In this document: piece after piece, positions 1-8,614 of the stretch
Numbering within the stretch: position 1 is the first letter of the stretch
Layout: every line of letters starts with the position of its first letter
Source of the DNA: RGIG4708 sp045633845
GTDB taxonomy: Bacteria > Bacillota > Clostridia > UMGS1810
Assembly (NCBI GenBank): GCA_045633845.1
Contig: JAZQZC010000028.1
Span: forward strand, 41,436 to 105,435
Reading direction: 5' to 3'
DNA length: 64,000 nucleotides
The notes under the pieces: generated by a model
Database searches by the model: none
Told to the model about the DNA's origin: nothing
The model's input: only the letters and a program-made list of their open reading frames with translations
Made by a program: the position numbers and the translations under genes

Positions 1-145
1 TAGGTAAAAGGAGTGTAGGTTCCATATCCTTTGCAATTGCAAGGTAAATAAGTACTGCACCAATTGCCCACATTACAAGCATTTGCCACGAAATGTTCAT
101 AACGCCCGTGTACAGAAAATCCATGTTTTCCAAAATAAAGTTCAC
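1..145 (-). CDS. Sodium-translocating decarboxylase beta subunit, N-terminal part (OadB-like)
   Basis: A reading frame runs off the left edge of the window and begins at a GTG (143-145) placed six bases after a strong GGAGGAG site. The 48 visible codons contain one hydrophobic segment followed by the motif LIYLAIAKDMEPTLLLP. That resembles the start of the beta subunits of oxaloacetate, methylmalonyl-CoA and glutaconyl-CoA decarboxylases, which couple biotin-dependent decarboxylation to sodium export in the membrane of anaerobes. Only the first helix is present, so the substrate cannot be told. The family call rests on the IYLAI..DxEPxLLLP signature and on the anaerobic setting. Another multi-pass protein is possible. 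Confidence 0.65.
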   Translation of the reverse strand, partial: MNFILENMDFLYTGVMNISWQMLVMWAIGAVLIYLAIAKDMEPTLLLP

Positions 146-262
146 TTTTCTCTCCTCCAAAACAAATATTAAAAAACTATATGACAAATAAATGCCATAT
201 AGTTCATAATAACATAAATATTGTTTAATGTAAACAGTTGATATACAATATTTTACATTAAT

Positions 263-787
263 TTAAGATAGCTCTTTAATTACTATTTTGTTTTCCTTAA
301 GTGTTTTTGGCACGTCAATAATTCTCTGATTGGACGAACCGCGGAATAAAAGAGTAATGTTTTTGAGCTCTTCCACAAATTCACCGTCTACAAGTACATC
401 GGTAAGCGCAAGAATTTCATCTGTATATTCGCATCTTGCACGGCTTGGCTTTAAAAGCTCTTCATCCAAAAGATATCCCGAATATATCCATATTGTTTTG
501 CTTGGGTACTTAGCTTTTACTCTTTGCAAGAATGGCAAAAGCCGCTGCTGGTTGGCAGGCTCAAAAGGCTCTCCGCCAAGCACTGTAAGCCCTGTAATAT
601 AGTCGGGCTCCAGCATTTTTAAAATTTCGTTTTCGGTTTCGTCGGTAAACTCTTTTCCAAAGTTAAAATCCCATGTTTGGGGATTAAAGCAGTTTTTGCA
701 TCTGTGAGTGCAGCCCGACACAAAAAGCGAAACTCTTACACCTATGCCGTTTGCTATGTCGTAATTTTTAATTTCACCGTAATTCAT
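263..787 (-). CDS. nrdG: Anaerobic ribonucleotide reductase activating protein
   Basis: This is the radical SAM activase that puts the glycyl radical on NrdD. The protein is about 174 residues, the usual length. The iron-sulfur motif CTHRCKNC (CX3CX2C) lies near residue 28, followed by the TVLGGEPF segment typical of the family. I start it at the ATG at 787, about ten bases after AAAGGA; a TTG two codons upstream is less likely. It lies downstream of nrdD on the same strand, with a 276-base gap that holds a folded element. Co-transcription with nrdD from the NrdR-type promoter is likely but not certain because of that gap. Confidence 0.95.
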   Translation of the reverse strand: MNYGEIKNYDIANGIGVRVSLFVSGCTHRCKNCFNPQTWDFNFGKEFTDETENEILKMLEPDYITGLTVLGGEPFEPANQQRLLPFLQRVKAKYPSKTIWIYSGYLLDEELLKPSRARCEYTDEILALTDVLVDGEFVEELKNITLLFRGSSNQRIIDVPKTLKENKIVIKELS

Positions 788-893
788 AAACAAAATTTCC
801 TTTCGTGTGTGGACTTAAAAAAATGCACAGACCGTTCAATGGCTGAAGTGTGTTTAAAAGTGGACTTTTTAAATGAAATCATCAATTATGTTG

Positions 894-928
894 AAAACCG
901 CAAATGTTGAATTTGCGGTTTTCTTTTT
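894..928 (+). terminator. Terminator-like hairpin with no plus-strand gene
   Basis: A 12-bp perfect stem (AAAACCGCAAAT with ATTTGCGGTTTT, 5-base loop) is followed by CTTTTT on the plus strand. On the minus strand, the direction of nrdD and nrdG, no T tract follows the hairpin, so it reads as an intrinsic terminator only for plus-strand transcription. No plus-strand gene precedes it. Confidence 0.6.
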
Positions 929-950
929 ATTGTATGCCATTGAACTCTGA

Positions 951-1021
951 ACAAACTTCACCCTCGACGTATCACATACGCCTTCGGGCAAGCCCCAAAA
1001 CAAGTTTGGGGTTCAGTTTGT
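951..1021. repeat. Folded intergenic element between nrdD and nrdG
   Basis: An outer 7-bp pair (ACAAACT 951-957 with AGTTTGT 1015-1021) encloses three small hairpins: CGTAT/ATACG at 968-980, GCC-TTC-GGGC at 980-989, and CCCCAAA/TTTGGGG at 993-1011. No reading frame fits. It looks like a REP-like or mRNA-processing element within the nrdD-nrdG transcript. Confidence 0.5.
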
Positions 1022-1063
1022 CCATTCTGCACTATTTTTTAGCAGTCCTTATTGGTCCTCTGA

Positions 1064-3241
1064 TTACAGGTGCAAAACTCGTTCTTTAATCTCCTGAGTT
1101 CTGCCCTGATTCCAGTACTGTGTGCCTATGTAACCGCAGGTTCTGCGGGCTACATTCATTTTTGACTGGTCGGTGTTGCCGCAGTTAGGGCATCTCCAAA
1201 TAAGCTTGTTGTCGGCGTCTGTAACAATCTGAATTTCGCCGTCAAAGCCGCATACCTGACAGTAGTCGGATTTTGTGTTGAGCTCTGCATACATAATGTT
1301 GTCATAAATGTATTTCATAACATTGAGCACTGCCTCTAAGTTGTGCTGCATATTGGGCACCTCAACATAGCTTATTGCACCGCCTGGCGAGAGCGCCTGG
1401 AACTGCGATTCAAACGAGAGCTTTGTAAACGCATCAATAGGCTCTGTTACATGTACGTGGTAGCTGTTTGTAATGTAGTTTTTGTCTGTAACGCCCTCAA
1501 TTATACCAAATCTCTTTTGCAGGCATTTTGCAAACTTGTATGTTGTAGACTCGAGGGGAGTACCATAGATAGAAAAGTCTATGTTTTCCTGCTCTTTCCA
1601 ACGTTTTGTAGCTGCGTTGAGATATCTCATAACTTCAAGTGCAAATGGTGTTGCAGTGGGGTCTGTGTGAGATTTGCCTGTCATATATTTTACACACTCG
1701 TAAAGACCTGCATATCCAAGAGATATTGTAGAATATCCGCCATAAAGGAGCTTGTCAATAGGCTCGCCTTTTTTGAGTCTTGCAAGTGCGCCATACTGCC
1801 ACAGGATTGGAGCGGCATCGCTGAGTGTGCCTTTGAGTCTGTTGTGGCGGCACATAAGAGCTTCATAGCAAAGCTCAAGTCTTTCGTCAAATATCTTCCA
1901 GAATTTTTCCATATCTGCACCTGACGAAAGAGCAATGTCAACAAGGTTGATTGTAACAACACCCTGGTTAAATCTGCCGTAATATTTCGGCTCGCCGTTT
2001 TCGTCAACATACGGAGTAAGGAATGAGCGACATCCCATACAAGTGTAGCAGTGACCTTCGCCGTTTTTGTCAATCTTAAGATTGAGCATCATTTTTTCGG
2101 AAATATAGTCAGGTACCATTCTTTTTGCGGTACATTTTGCCGCAAGCTTTGTAAGATAGTAGTATTTTGAATCCTCGTGAATATTGTCTTCTTCAAGCAC
2201 ATATATAAGCTTGGGGAATGCAGGGGTAATCCACACGCCTTCCTCATTTTTAACGCCCACAATTCTCTGACGGAGCATTTCTTCTATAATCATTGCAAGG
2301 TCGTGACGTGTTTGCTCGTCTTTTGCTTCGTTAAGGTACATAAACACTGTAACAAAAGGTGCCTGACCGTTTGTTGTCATAAGTGTAACAACCTGGTACT
2401 GAATCATCTGACAGCCTTTTTCTATTTCGGATTTGAGACGTTTTTCAACAATGTCACAAATTATTTTTTCAGATGGTGTAGCACCAGTGAGTGCAATTTC
2501 AACCTCAACATCCTTGCGTATTTTACGTCTGCTTACGTCAACAAAAGGAGCAAGATGTGTAAGGGATATACTCTGACCGCCGTACTGTGATGATGCAACC
2601 TGTGCAATAATCTGTGTTGCAATGTTGCAGGCTGTTGAAAAGCTGTGGGGGGTTTCTATCATAGTGCCCGAAATAACAGTGCCGTTTGTAAGCATATCCT
2701 CAAGGTTTACAAGGTCACAGTTGTGCATATGCTGTGCAAAATAGTCCGCATCGTGAAAGTGTATAAGACCCTCCTCGTGAGCCTGTACAATCTCTGCAGG
2801 GAGCAAAAGTCTTTTTGTAATGTCCTTGCTTATTTCACCTGCCATATAGTCACGCTGTACGCTGTTTACAGTAGGGTTTTTGTTTGAATTTTCGTGCTTG
2901 ACTTCTTCATTGTTACATTCTATAAGTGAAAGAATCTGGTCGTCGGTTGTATTTGTCTTACGAACAAGGGCTCTTGTATAACGGTATGTAATATATGATC
3001 TTGCAACCGCAAAAGCCTTTTTGTCCATAATTTCGTTTTCCACAAGGTCCTGAATTTCTTCCACACCAAGGGCTCTGGTAACATTGGCACACTGGCTTGC
3101 AACCTTGTCGGCAATTTCCTTAACCTGATCGCCTGTGAGCCTTAAATTTTCGGCAACACTGTTGTTTGCCTTGTTAATAGCGACGATAATTTTTGATATA
3201 TCAAAATCAACCTCGCTGCCGCTTCGTTTAATAATCTTCAT
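1064..3241 (-). CDS. nrdD: Anaerobic (class III) ribonucleoside-triphosphate reductase
   Basis: It reduces ribonucleoside triphosphates to deoxy forms using a glycyl radical. The protein has 725 residues from the ATG at 3241, which sits seven bases after CAGGAGGGGG; an in-frame ATG at 3301 has no such site. An ATP-cone fills roughly residues 3-90. The C-terminus has the four-cysteine zinc site (CQVCG and CPNCG) and the glycyl radical loop RRTCGYIGTQ close to the end. Length and domains fit an intact, ATP/dATP-regulated enzyme. It is the first gene of a likely nrdD-nrdG operon and has a consensus promoter overlapped by an NrdR-box-like palindrome. Confidence 0.97.
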   Translation of the reverse strand: MKIIKRSGSEVDFDISKIIVAINKANNSVAENLRLTGDQVKEIADKVASQCANVTRALGVEEIQDLVENEIMDKKAFAVARSYITYRYTRALVRKTNTTDDQILSLIECNNEEVKHENSNKNPTVNSVQRDYMAGEISKDITKRLLLPAEIVQAHEEGLIHFHDADYFAQHMHNCDLVNLEDMLTNGTVISGTMIETPHSFSTACNIATQIIAQVASSQYGGQSISLTHLAPFVDVSRRKIRKDVEVEIALTGATPSEKIICDIVEKRLKSEIEKGCQMIQYQVVTLMTTNGQAPFVTVFMYLNEAKDEQTRHDLAMIIEEMLRQRIVGVKNEEGVWITPAFPKLIYVLEEDNIHEDSKYYYLTKLAAKCTAKRMVPDYISEKMMLNLKIDKNGEGHCYTCMGCRSFLTPYVDENGEPKYYGRFNQGVVTINLVDIALSSGADMEKFWKIFDERLELCYEALMCRHNRLKGTLSDAAPILWQYGALARLKKGEPIDKLLYGGYSTISLGYAGLYECVKYMTGKSHTDPTATPFALEVMRYLNAATKRWKEQENIDFSIYGTPLESTTYKFAKCLQKRFGIIEGVTDKNYITNSYHVHVTEPIDAFTKLSFESQFQALSPGGAISYVEVPNMQHNLEAVLNVMKYIYDNIMYAELNTKSDYCQVCGFDGEIQIVTDADNKLIWRCPNCGNTDQSKMNVARRTCGYIGTQYWNQGRTQEIKERVLHL

Positions 3242-3367
3242 ATGTTTTCCCCCTCCTGAAATAGCCTGTTTTAGCGTTTTTAGGGCAAAAAACCTCCCCA
3301 AATCGAAGAAATAACACTGTTTGGGGAGTAATTTTTATTGCCTTGACTGTTTCTCTACCTGTAATCA

Positions 3368-3395
3368 ATTATACCATATATAGTGTGCTTGTCAA
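3368..3395 (-). promoter_or_regulatory. nrdD promoter
   Basis: Read on the minus strand, TTGACA (3390-3395) and TATAAT (3368-3373) are exact sigma-A hexamers with a 16-base spacer, about 130 bases upstream of the nrdD ATG. Confidence 0.85.
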
Positions 3396-3418
3396 TACAA
3401 AAATACAATATTTTGATA
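3371..3418. promoter_or_regulatory. Tandem NrdR-box-like operators
   Basis: Box 1, ATACCATATATAGTGT (3371-3386), matches 14 of 16 positions of the NrdR consensus acaCwAtATaTwGtgt as I recall it and covers the spacer and -10 of the nrdD promoter. Box 2, ATACAATATTTTGATA (3403-3418), matches about 11 of 16. The boxes start 32 bp apart, three helical turns, which is the usual tandem spacing for NrdR. Confidence 0.75.
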
Positions 3419-3558
3419 AAAATAGTATAATTGTAACACAATTGAAACATTACTGTTTTTTGTATAAAAGGTTTTTTCAAAAAATATCTTGAAAACTCTA
3501 AGCAAAGATGGTAAACTATATATAATTATGTAACATTTCATCTGAAAGGATACTATAT

Positions 3559-5205
3559 ATGGATAACGAATTTGTACTTGTTAAAAATTTTATCGAAGAT
3601 AATATCGAGGCAGATTTAAAAGAGGGTAAGGTCCCTGACAACGTTGTAAAAACACGTATGCCCCCCGAGCCAAACGGATATTTGCATCTCGGACATTTAA
3701 AATCTGCGTGTATCAACTTTGGTCTGGCAAAAAAATTCGGCGGTAAATGCTTTTTGTATTTTGATGATACCAACCCGGGTAAAGAAAGTGACGAGTTTGT
3801 TCAGGCAATAAAAAATGACCTTCACTGGCTTGGATTTGACTGGGATAAGGAATATTTTGCATCCGACCACTACGATGATTTGTTTGACATTGCCGTTCAG
3901 CTTATAAAGGAGGGTAAAGCATTTGTATGCGACCTTACCGCAGATGAGATGCACGATTACCGCGGAACATTAACCGAACCGGGAAAAGAGAGCCCATACC
4001 GCAACAGAAGTGTAGAGGAAAACCTTGATTTGTTTATGCGTATGAAAAATGGCGAGTTCCCCGAGGGCAGCCGTACACTCAGAGTAAAAATAGATATGGC
4101 ATCACCCATTATGTGTATGCGTGACCCTGTAATTTATCGTATTATGCACAAATCTCATCATCGCACAGGCGACAAGTGGTGCATATATCCAATGTACGAT
4201 TACGCATCACCGATTCTTGATGCAATAGCAGGAGTTACACACTCTCTTTGCGGCCCTGAGTTTGAAGAAAGACGACCTCTTTACAACTGGTCGGTTTCAA
4301 GCTCCGGCAGATTTCCCAATCCGCCCCGTCAAATTGAGTTTGCACGCCTTAATGTAAAAAATGTAATTCTCGGCAAGAGATTTCTCAAAAAGCTTGTAGA
4401 GGACGGCGTTGTATCAGGCTGGGATGACCCGCGTATGGCTACAATTGCAGGTATGCGCCGAAGGGGATATCCGCCCGAGGCTCTTAAAGAATTTATAAAT
4501 AACACAGGTGTTTCAAAGGCATATTCCGAATGTGAGTATGAGTATCTTGAGCATTTTGTAAGAGATTATCTCAAAACACATACCGAAATCAAAATGGTAG
4601 TGCCTGACCCCATAAAGCTTGTTATAGATAACTACGAGGGCGAAGAGCTTGTTGAGGTGGAATCGACAGTAGGGGATGAGCCAATCAAACGTCAGGTTAC
4701 ATTCGGCAAAGAGCTTTATATAGATGCTTCTGACTTTATGGTAGAGCCGCCCAAAAAATATTTCCGTATGTTTGTTGGCAACGAGGTTCGCCTTAAGGGT
4801 GCATATATAGTAAAATGTACAGGCTACGAAGAGACGGCTGAGGGCATGGTTGTTCATTGCGAATACGACCCCGAAACACGCAGCGGCGGCACAAGCACCA
4901 AAAAGGTTAAAGGCACAATTCACTGGGTTAACAAAAAAGATGCTGTTCCTTGTGAGCTCCGTATGTACGATATGCTTATCGACCCCGAAAAGCCCGACTG
5001 CGAGGATGCTGCAGACCGATTGAACGAAAATTCCCTTGTTGTAAAGCAGGGCTATGCAGAGCCGTCAATAGCAAATGCCGTTGATGGTGATAAATTCCAG
5101 TTTATGAGAGTGGGCTACTTTGTAAAGGATAAAGACTCTACAAGCGAAAAGCCTGTATTTAACAGAATAGTAAGCCTTAAGGATTCATATAAACCAAAAA
5201 ATTAA
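3559..5205 (+). CDS. glnS: Glutaminyl-tRNA synthetase
   Basis: This class I synthetase charges tRNA-Gln directly with glutamine. It has 548 residues, a normal length. The ATP site motif appears as PPEPNGYLHLGH near residue 35 (HLGH for HIGH), and the downstream anticodon-binding beta-barrel region is complete. The second signature, MSKR in most members, reads ILGKR here near residue 272, keeping the lysine. ATG 3559 follows AAAGGA. No T-box is visible in the leader. The gene stands alone, divergent from nrdD, with its own terminator. Confidence 0.96.
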   Translation: MDNEFVLVKNFIEDNIEADLKEGKVPDNVVKTRMPPEPNGYLHLGHLKSACINFGLAKKFGGKCFLYFDDTNPGKESDEFVQAIKNDLHWLGFDWDKEYFASDHYDDLFDIAVQLIKEGKAFVCDLTADEMHDYRGTLTEPGKESPYRNRSVEENLDLFMRMKNGEFPEGSRTLRVKIDMASPIMCMRDPVIYRIMHKSHHRTGDKWCIYPMYDYASPILDAIAGVTHSLCGPEFEERRPLYNWSVSSSGRFPNPPRQIEFARLNVKNVILGKRFLKKLVEDGVVSGWDDPRMATIAGMRRRGYPPEALKEFINNTGVSKAYSECEYEYLEHFVRDYLKTHTEIKMVVPDPIKLVIDNYEGEELVEVESTVGDEPIKRQVTFGKELYIDASDFMVEPPKKYFRMFVGNEVRLKGAYIVKCTGYEETAEGMVVHCEYDPETRSGGTSTKKVKGTIHWVNKKDAVPCELRMYDMLIDPEKPDCEDAADRLNENSLVVKQGYAEPSIANAVDGDKFQFMRVGYFVKDKDSTSEKPVFNRIVSLKDSYKPKN

Positions 5206-5213
5206 TCAAAATT

Positions 5214-5248
5214 AAAATTGTACTGTAAAATTTACAGTACAATTTTTT
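5214..5248 (+). terminator. glnS terminator
   Basis: A stem AAAATTGTACTGTAAA with TTTACAGTACAATTTTTT, nine bases past the glnS stop, ends in a T run. Confidence 0.85.
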
Positions 5249-5306
5249 GCATCAATATATAAAATAGGTATATATTAACAAATTTGAAAATTTTTTCAAA
5301 AAAGTC

Positions 5307-5335
5307 TTTTCAAAAGTGAAATTTTATTATATAAT
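5307..5335 (+). promoter_or_regulatory. Candidate pckA promoter
   Basis: TTTTCA (5307-5312), a 17-base spacer and TATAAT (5330-5335) stand 62 bases before the pckA ATG. Confidence 0.5.
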
Positions 5336-5397
5336 ATAAAATGACTTTAAATTGGTTAACATATAGTTAAAATATAAATAAGAAAAGAGGTAAAAAA

Positions 5398-7002
5398 ATG
5401 AAGCAGTTAGATTTAACCAAATATGGTATCACAGGAGTAACTGAGATTGTTCACAATCCTTCATATGAGGAATTGTTTGCAGCAGAAACAGACCCAACAC
5501 TTGAAGGCTTTGAAAAAGGTCAGGAAACAGAACTTGGCGCAGTTAATGTTATGACAGGTATTTATACAGGTCGTTCTCCTAAAGATAAGTTTATTGTTAT
5601 GGATGAAAATTCAAAAGACACTGTATGGTGGACATCTGATGAATTTAAAAATGACAACCACCCTTGCAGTGAAGATACATGGAAAGAATTAAAAGCGCTT
5701 GCTATCAAAGAGCTTTCAAACAAAAAGCTTTATGTAATGGATGTATTCTGCGGTACAAATGCAGATTCACGTATGGCTATCAGATTTATTATGGAAGTAG
5801 CTTGGCAGGCACACTTTGTAAAAAATATGTTTATCAATCCTACAGCCGAAGAGCTCGAAAGCTTTGAGCCTGACTTTGTATGCTACAACGCATCAAAAGC
5901 TAAGGTAGAAAATTACAAAGAGCTTGGACTTAACTCCGAAACAGCTGTTGCATTTAATATTACATCACGTGAGCAGGTTATACTTAACACATGGTACGGC
6001 GGCGAGATGAAAAAGGGTATGTTCTCAATGATGAACTACTACCTCCCGTTGAACGGCATGGCATCAATGCACTGCTCAGCAAACACAGATATGAACGGCG
6101 AAAATACAGCTCTCTTCTTTGGCCTTTCGGGTACAGGTAAAACAACACTTTCTACCGACCCAAAAAGACTTCTTATCGGTGACGATGAGCACGGCTGGGA
6201 TGACAACGGCGTATTCAATTTTGAAGGCGGTTGCTATGCAAAGGTTATCAACCTTGACAAAGATTCTGAGCCGGACATTTACAATGCAATCAAACGTAAC
6301 GCACTCCTCGAAAATGTTACTGTTGATGCAAATGGCGTATGTGACTTTGACGATGGTTCTGTAACCGAAAATACCCGTGTATCATATCCTATCGACCATA
6401 TCGAAAAAATCGTTCGCCCTGTATCTGCAGCTCCGGATGCAAAAAATGTAATCTTCCTTTCTGCAGATGCATTTGGTGTACTTCCTCCTGTTTCTGTTCT
6501 TACACCTGAACAGGCACAGTACTACTTCCTCTCAGGCTTTACCTCAAAGCTTGCAGGTACCGAGCGTGGTATCACAGAGCCTACACCAACATTCTCAGCT
6601 TGCTTTGGTCAGGCGTTCCTCGAACTCCACCCAACAAAGTATGCTGAAGAGCTTGTTAAAAAGATGGAAAAGAGCGGTGCAAAAGCATACCTCGTAAACA
6701 CAGGCTGGAACGGCACAGGCAAACGTATATCCATTAAGGATACACGCGGTATTATAGATGCTATTCTCGACGGCTCAATTCTTAAAGCGGAAACAAAAAC
6801 AATCCCATACTTCAACCTCGCAGTTCCAACAGAGCTTCCGGGTGTTGACACAGGTATCCTTGACCCAAGAGATACTTATGCTGATAGCGCTGAGTGGGAT
6901 GTAAAAGCAAAAGACCTTGCAGGACGCTTTGTTAAAAACTTTGATAAGTACACAGGCAATGATGCAGGTAAGGCATTAGTTGCGGCAGGCCCACAATTAT
7001 AA
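5398..7002 (+). CDS. pckA: Phosphoenolpyruvate carboxykinase (ATP)
   Basis: It interconverts oxaloacetate + ATP and PEP + CO2 + ADP; in fermenting anaerobes it often runs toward oxaloacetate to save energy. The protein has 534 residues, typical of the ATP-dependent family. The kinase-1a loop GLSGTGKTTLSTD lies near residue 240, the upstream YTGRSPKDKFIV motif near residue 58, and the C-terminal adenine-binding motif NTGWNGTG near residue 436. ATG 5398 follows AAGAGG. With the OadB-like gene at the window edge it suggests C4-dicarboxylate fermentation, though the two are not adjacent. Confidence 0.97.
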   Translation: MKQLDLTKYGITGVTEIVHNPSYEELFAAETDPTLEGFEKGQETELGAVNVMTGIYTGRSPKDKFIVMDENSKDTVWWTSDEFKNDNHPCSEDTWKELKALAIKELSNKKLYVMDVFCGTNADSRMAIRFIMEVAWQAHFVKNMFINPTAEELESFEPDFVCYNASKAKVENYKELGLNSETAVAFNITSREQVILNTWYGGEMKKGMFSMMNYYLPLNGMASMHCSANTDMNGENTALFFGLSGTGKTTLSTDPKRLLIGDDEHGWDDNGVFNFEGGCYAKVINLDKDSEPDIYNAIKRNALLENVTVDANGVCDFDDGSVTENTRVSYPIDHIEKIVRPVSAAPDAKNVIFLSADAFGVLPPVSVLTPEQAQYYFLSGFTSKLAGTERGITEPTPTFSACFGQAFLELHPTKYAEELVKKMEKSGAKAYLVNTGWNGTGKRISIKDTRGIIDAILDGSILKAETKTIPYFNLAVPTELPGVDTGILDPRDTYADSAEWDVKAKDLAGRFVKNFDKYTGNDAGKALVAAGPQL

Positions 7003-7043
7003 TAAAAATCGCAAAATTTGCGTATTTTGAATAAACATCACCC

Positions 7044-7180
7044 AGCAGTAGATTTCTACTGCTCAACTTCGCACCGACAGATGGTGCTCGTTTTGCAGGA
7101 AATCTTTGCATAGGTGCTGTGTACGAAATCAAGGATTTCGACAGCACCGCATTGATGTACCTTAGTACACCGTCGGGCTT
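7044..7180 (+). repeat. Chain of hairpins downstream of pckA
   Basis: This stretch has no gene but holds successive inverted repeats: AGCAGTAGA/TCTACTGCT (7044-7063), GCACC/GGTGC (7071-7087) and GGTGCTGT..CGAAATC with GATTTCG ACAGCACC (7113-7148), followed by a small GTAC/GTAC loop. It would form a structured 3' UTR of the pckA mRNA, or it is a dispersed palindromic element. Confidence 0.45.
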
Positions 7181-7183
7181 ACG

Positions 7184-7217
7184 GTCCCATAGGATTATAT
7201 CCTATGGGACTTCTGTT
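7184..7217 (+). terminator. Terminator after pckA
   Basis: A 12-bp perfect stem GTCCCATAGGAT/ATCCTATGGGAC is followed by TTCTGTTTTTT. Confidence 0.85.
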
Positions 7218-7345
7218 TTTTCAAACTCCATCAAATTTTTCGGTTTTTTATTAATAATTGTATATGTATATAGGTAATATAATTTTTTAATTGAATGCTG
7301 TACATCAATTTTTTCTCCTTTTATAAAAAATGGTAAAATATATAA

Positions 7346-7380
7346 GCAAAAACCGAAGCGAATTTCGCTTCGGTTTTTGC
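7346..7380 (-). terminator. Bidirectional terminator
   Basis: A 17-bp arm palindrome (GCAAAAACCGAAGCGAA and its complement) lies directly after the stop of the minus-strand SASP-like gene. T runs occur on both strands. Confidence 0.85.
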
Positions 7381-7562
7381 TATTCTTTATTCATTTTTGC
7401 TTCCATTTCCATATCCTCGAGTATCTTGCGGGCAACTCTTGCTCCCTCGGCACCCGATTGCCTTGCTGTCAAATCTCCGTTGTAGCCGTCTTTTATGTCT
7501 GCAGATATGTCTGATGCAAGCTCCATTTTAAACGCATTAAACTCGTTGTGCTTTTTTTTCAT
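7380..7562 (-). CDS. Divergent alpha/beta-type small acid-soluble spore protein
   Basis: The protein has 60 residues. Alpha/beta SASPs coat spore DNA and protect it against UV, and are cut by the GPR protease at germination. Two family hallmarks are visible: FKMELASDI near residue 11, comparable to the GPR site region (K-F-E-I-A-S-E), and LTARQSGAEGARVARKI near residue 31, comparable to the DNA-binding block (T-S-R-x-N-G-x-V-G-G-x-M-x-K). The second glycine of the GG pair is replaced by Ala-Arg, so it is a divergent member. The start ATG follows GGAG. A sporulating host is well supported elsewhere in the window. Confidence 0.65.
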   Translation of the reverse strand: MKKKHNEFNAFKMELASDISADIKDGYNGDLTARQSGAEGARVARKILEDMEMEAKMNKE

Positions 7563-7625
7563 ATATAATCACTCCATAATTATTTGTATCATTATGGTGT
7601 GAAATTGCTGGCATCTTTATACCTG

Positions 7626-8279
7626 TCAAATTATTTCAAACTGAATATTAGGCTTGGTGGAAACCTCCATTTTTGAAATGGAAATTTCGTAAGCTGTTTT
7701 TGTAATCACATTATCCTCGTCAATTCTTTTTTGATATTCTCTTGATTGAATTCTGCCCCAAATTTTAACGTTTTCGCCTACTTCAAGGCTTGAAGCAAAT
7801 CTTGCATTTCTGCCCCAGGCAATGCAGGGGATATAGTCTGATTTGTTGTAGGCACGGTTAACGGCAATTAAAATATCCGTAATCTCTCTGCCAAAGGGAG
7901 TAGTTCGGTAAACAGGCTTTTTGCACAAAAATCCGTTCAAAAAGATATGATTTGGGTTTTTGCCTGTATTTTCATCTTCTTCAGCTATAATATCTCTTGC
8001 AAAAACGGTTAAAATAAGCCTGTTGCCGCTTTCGGAATAATTGTTGTACGAGCGGAACTGCCCAGTAACACAAATTGTCTGACCTATTGCAAGATTAACA
8101 TCCGAAAGGAGCCTTTCGGATACAGTTATATTGATTTTGTCCGAAATATCGCTGAGCCTGGGCACGTCAAGCAAAAATCTGTAAAACCCCTCTCCATAAA
8201 CCTCGTGGCTGTAAGAAAGCTCGCTTTCTACAGTGCCGATAAGCTGTACCTCATTATTGTTAATACTGTCATTCAACAT
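7626..8279 (-). CDS. Tandem OB-fold single-stranded DNA-binding protein
   Basis: The protein has 217 residues. The second half (about 110-205) has the SSB pattern FLNGFLCKKPVYRTTPFGRE, ILIAVNR, YIPCIAWGRNA and VKIWGRIQSREY. The first half (about 8-100) looks like a second, more diverged OB fold (VQLIGTV..., ITVSERLL, VTGQFRS). Such double-OB SSB-like proteins occur in Clostridia and differ from classical SSB, which has one fold and an acidic tail; no such tail is seen here. I chose the ATG at 8279, about nine bases after GGAAGG, over a GTG three codons earlier that touches the ribosome site. Its role is probably ssDNA binding, possibly accessory to the main SSB. Confidence 0.75.
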   Translation of the reverse strand: MLNDSINNNEVQLIGTVESELSYSHEVYGEGFYRFLLDVPRLSDISDKINITVSERLLSDVNLAIGQTICVTGQFRSYNNYSESGNRLILTVFARDIIAEEDENTGKNPNHIFLNGFLCKKPVYRTTPFGREITDILIAVNRAYNKSDYIPCIAWGRNARFASSLEVGENVKIWGRIQSREYQKRIDEDNVITKTAYEISISKMEVSTKPNIQFEII

Positions 8280-8289
8280 TTTTCGCACG

Positions 8290-8614
8290 TCCTTCCATAG
8301 TTTTAAGTCGATAGGTGTAACTACCTATATTGTCACTTATCTATGTTATACTTATTCATCATATTTATAATTATAACAAAAACAAATCGCCAAAATATTT
8401 CAAAATTATCGCCTGTTTGTTTTATGCGCTGCAAACAGCGGTGGTTTGGGAGATTAGGCAAAATATAATGCCAAGTAAAAAGCAATGTCCCGTTTATTTC
8501 CCAAAACATACGGATTTTGCGGTATGATATCAGATAAAACGACAAGGTTTTTGTCCAGATGTTTTTAATTGCAAAAAAATGTCACATTATCGAATAAAAG
8601 TCGCTCTGGGTACC
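8290..8614. other. Intergenic stretch without a supported gene
   Basis: About 325 bases between the SSB-like gene and the yebC promoter. I see only a short palindrome (ATAGGT/ACCTAT at about 8310-8327) and short out-of-context reading frames without ribosome sites. Confidence 0.5.

Noticed and set aside
3242..3558. T-box riboswitch upstream of glnS
   Set aside because: No T-box core (TGGNACCGCG) and no specifier or antiterminator stem is visible.
8330..8527. 65-codon frame between the SSB-like gene and the yebC leader
   Set aside because: No ribosome site, no recognisable domain, and an overlapping frame on the other strand of similar length.
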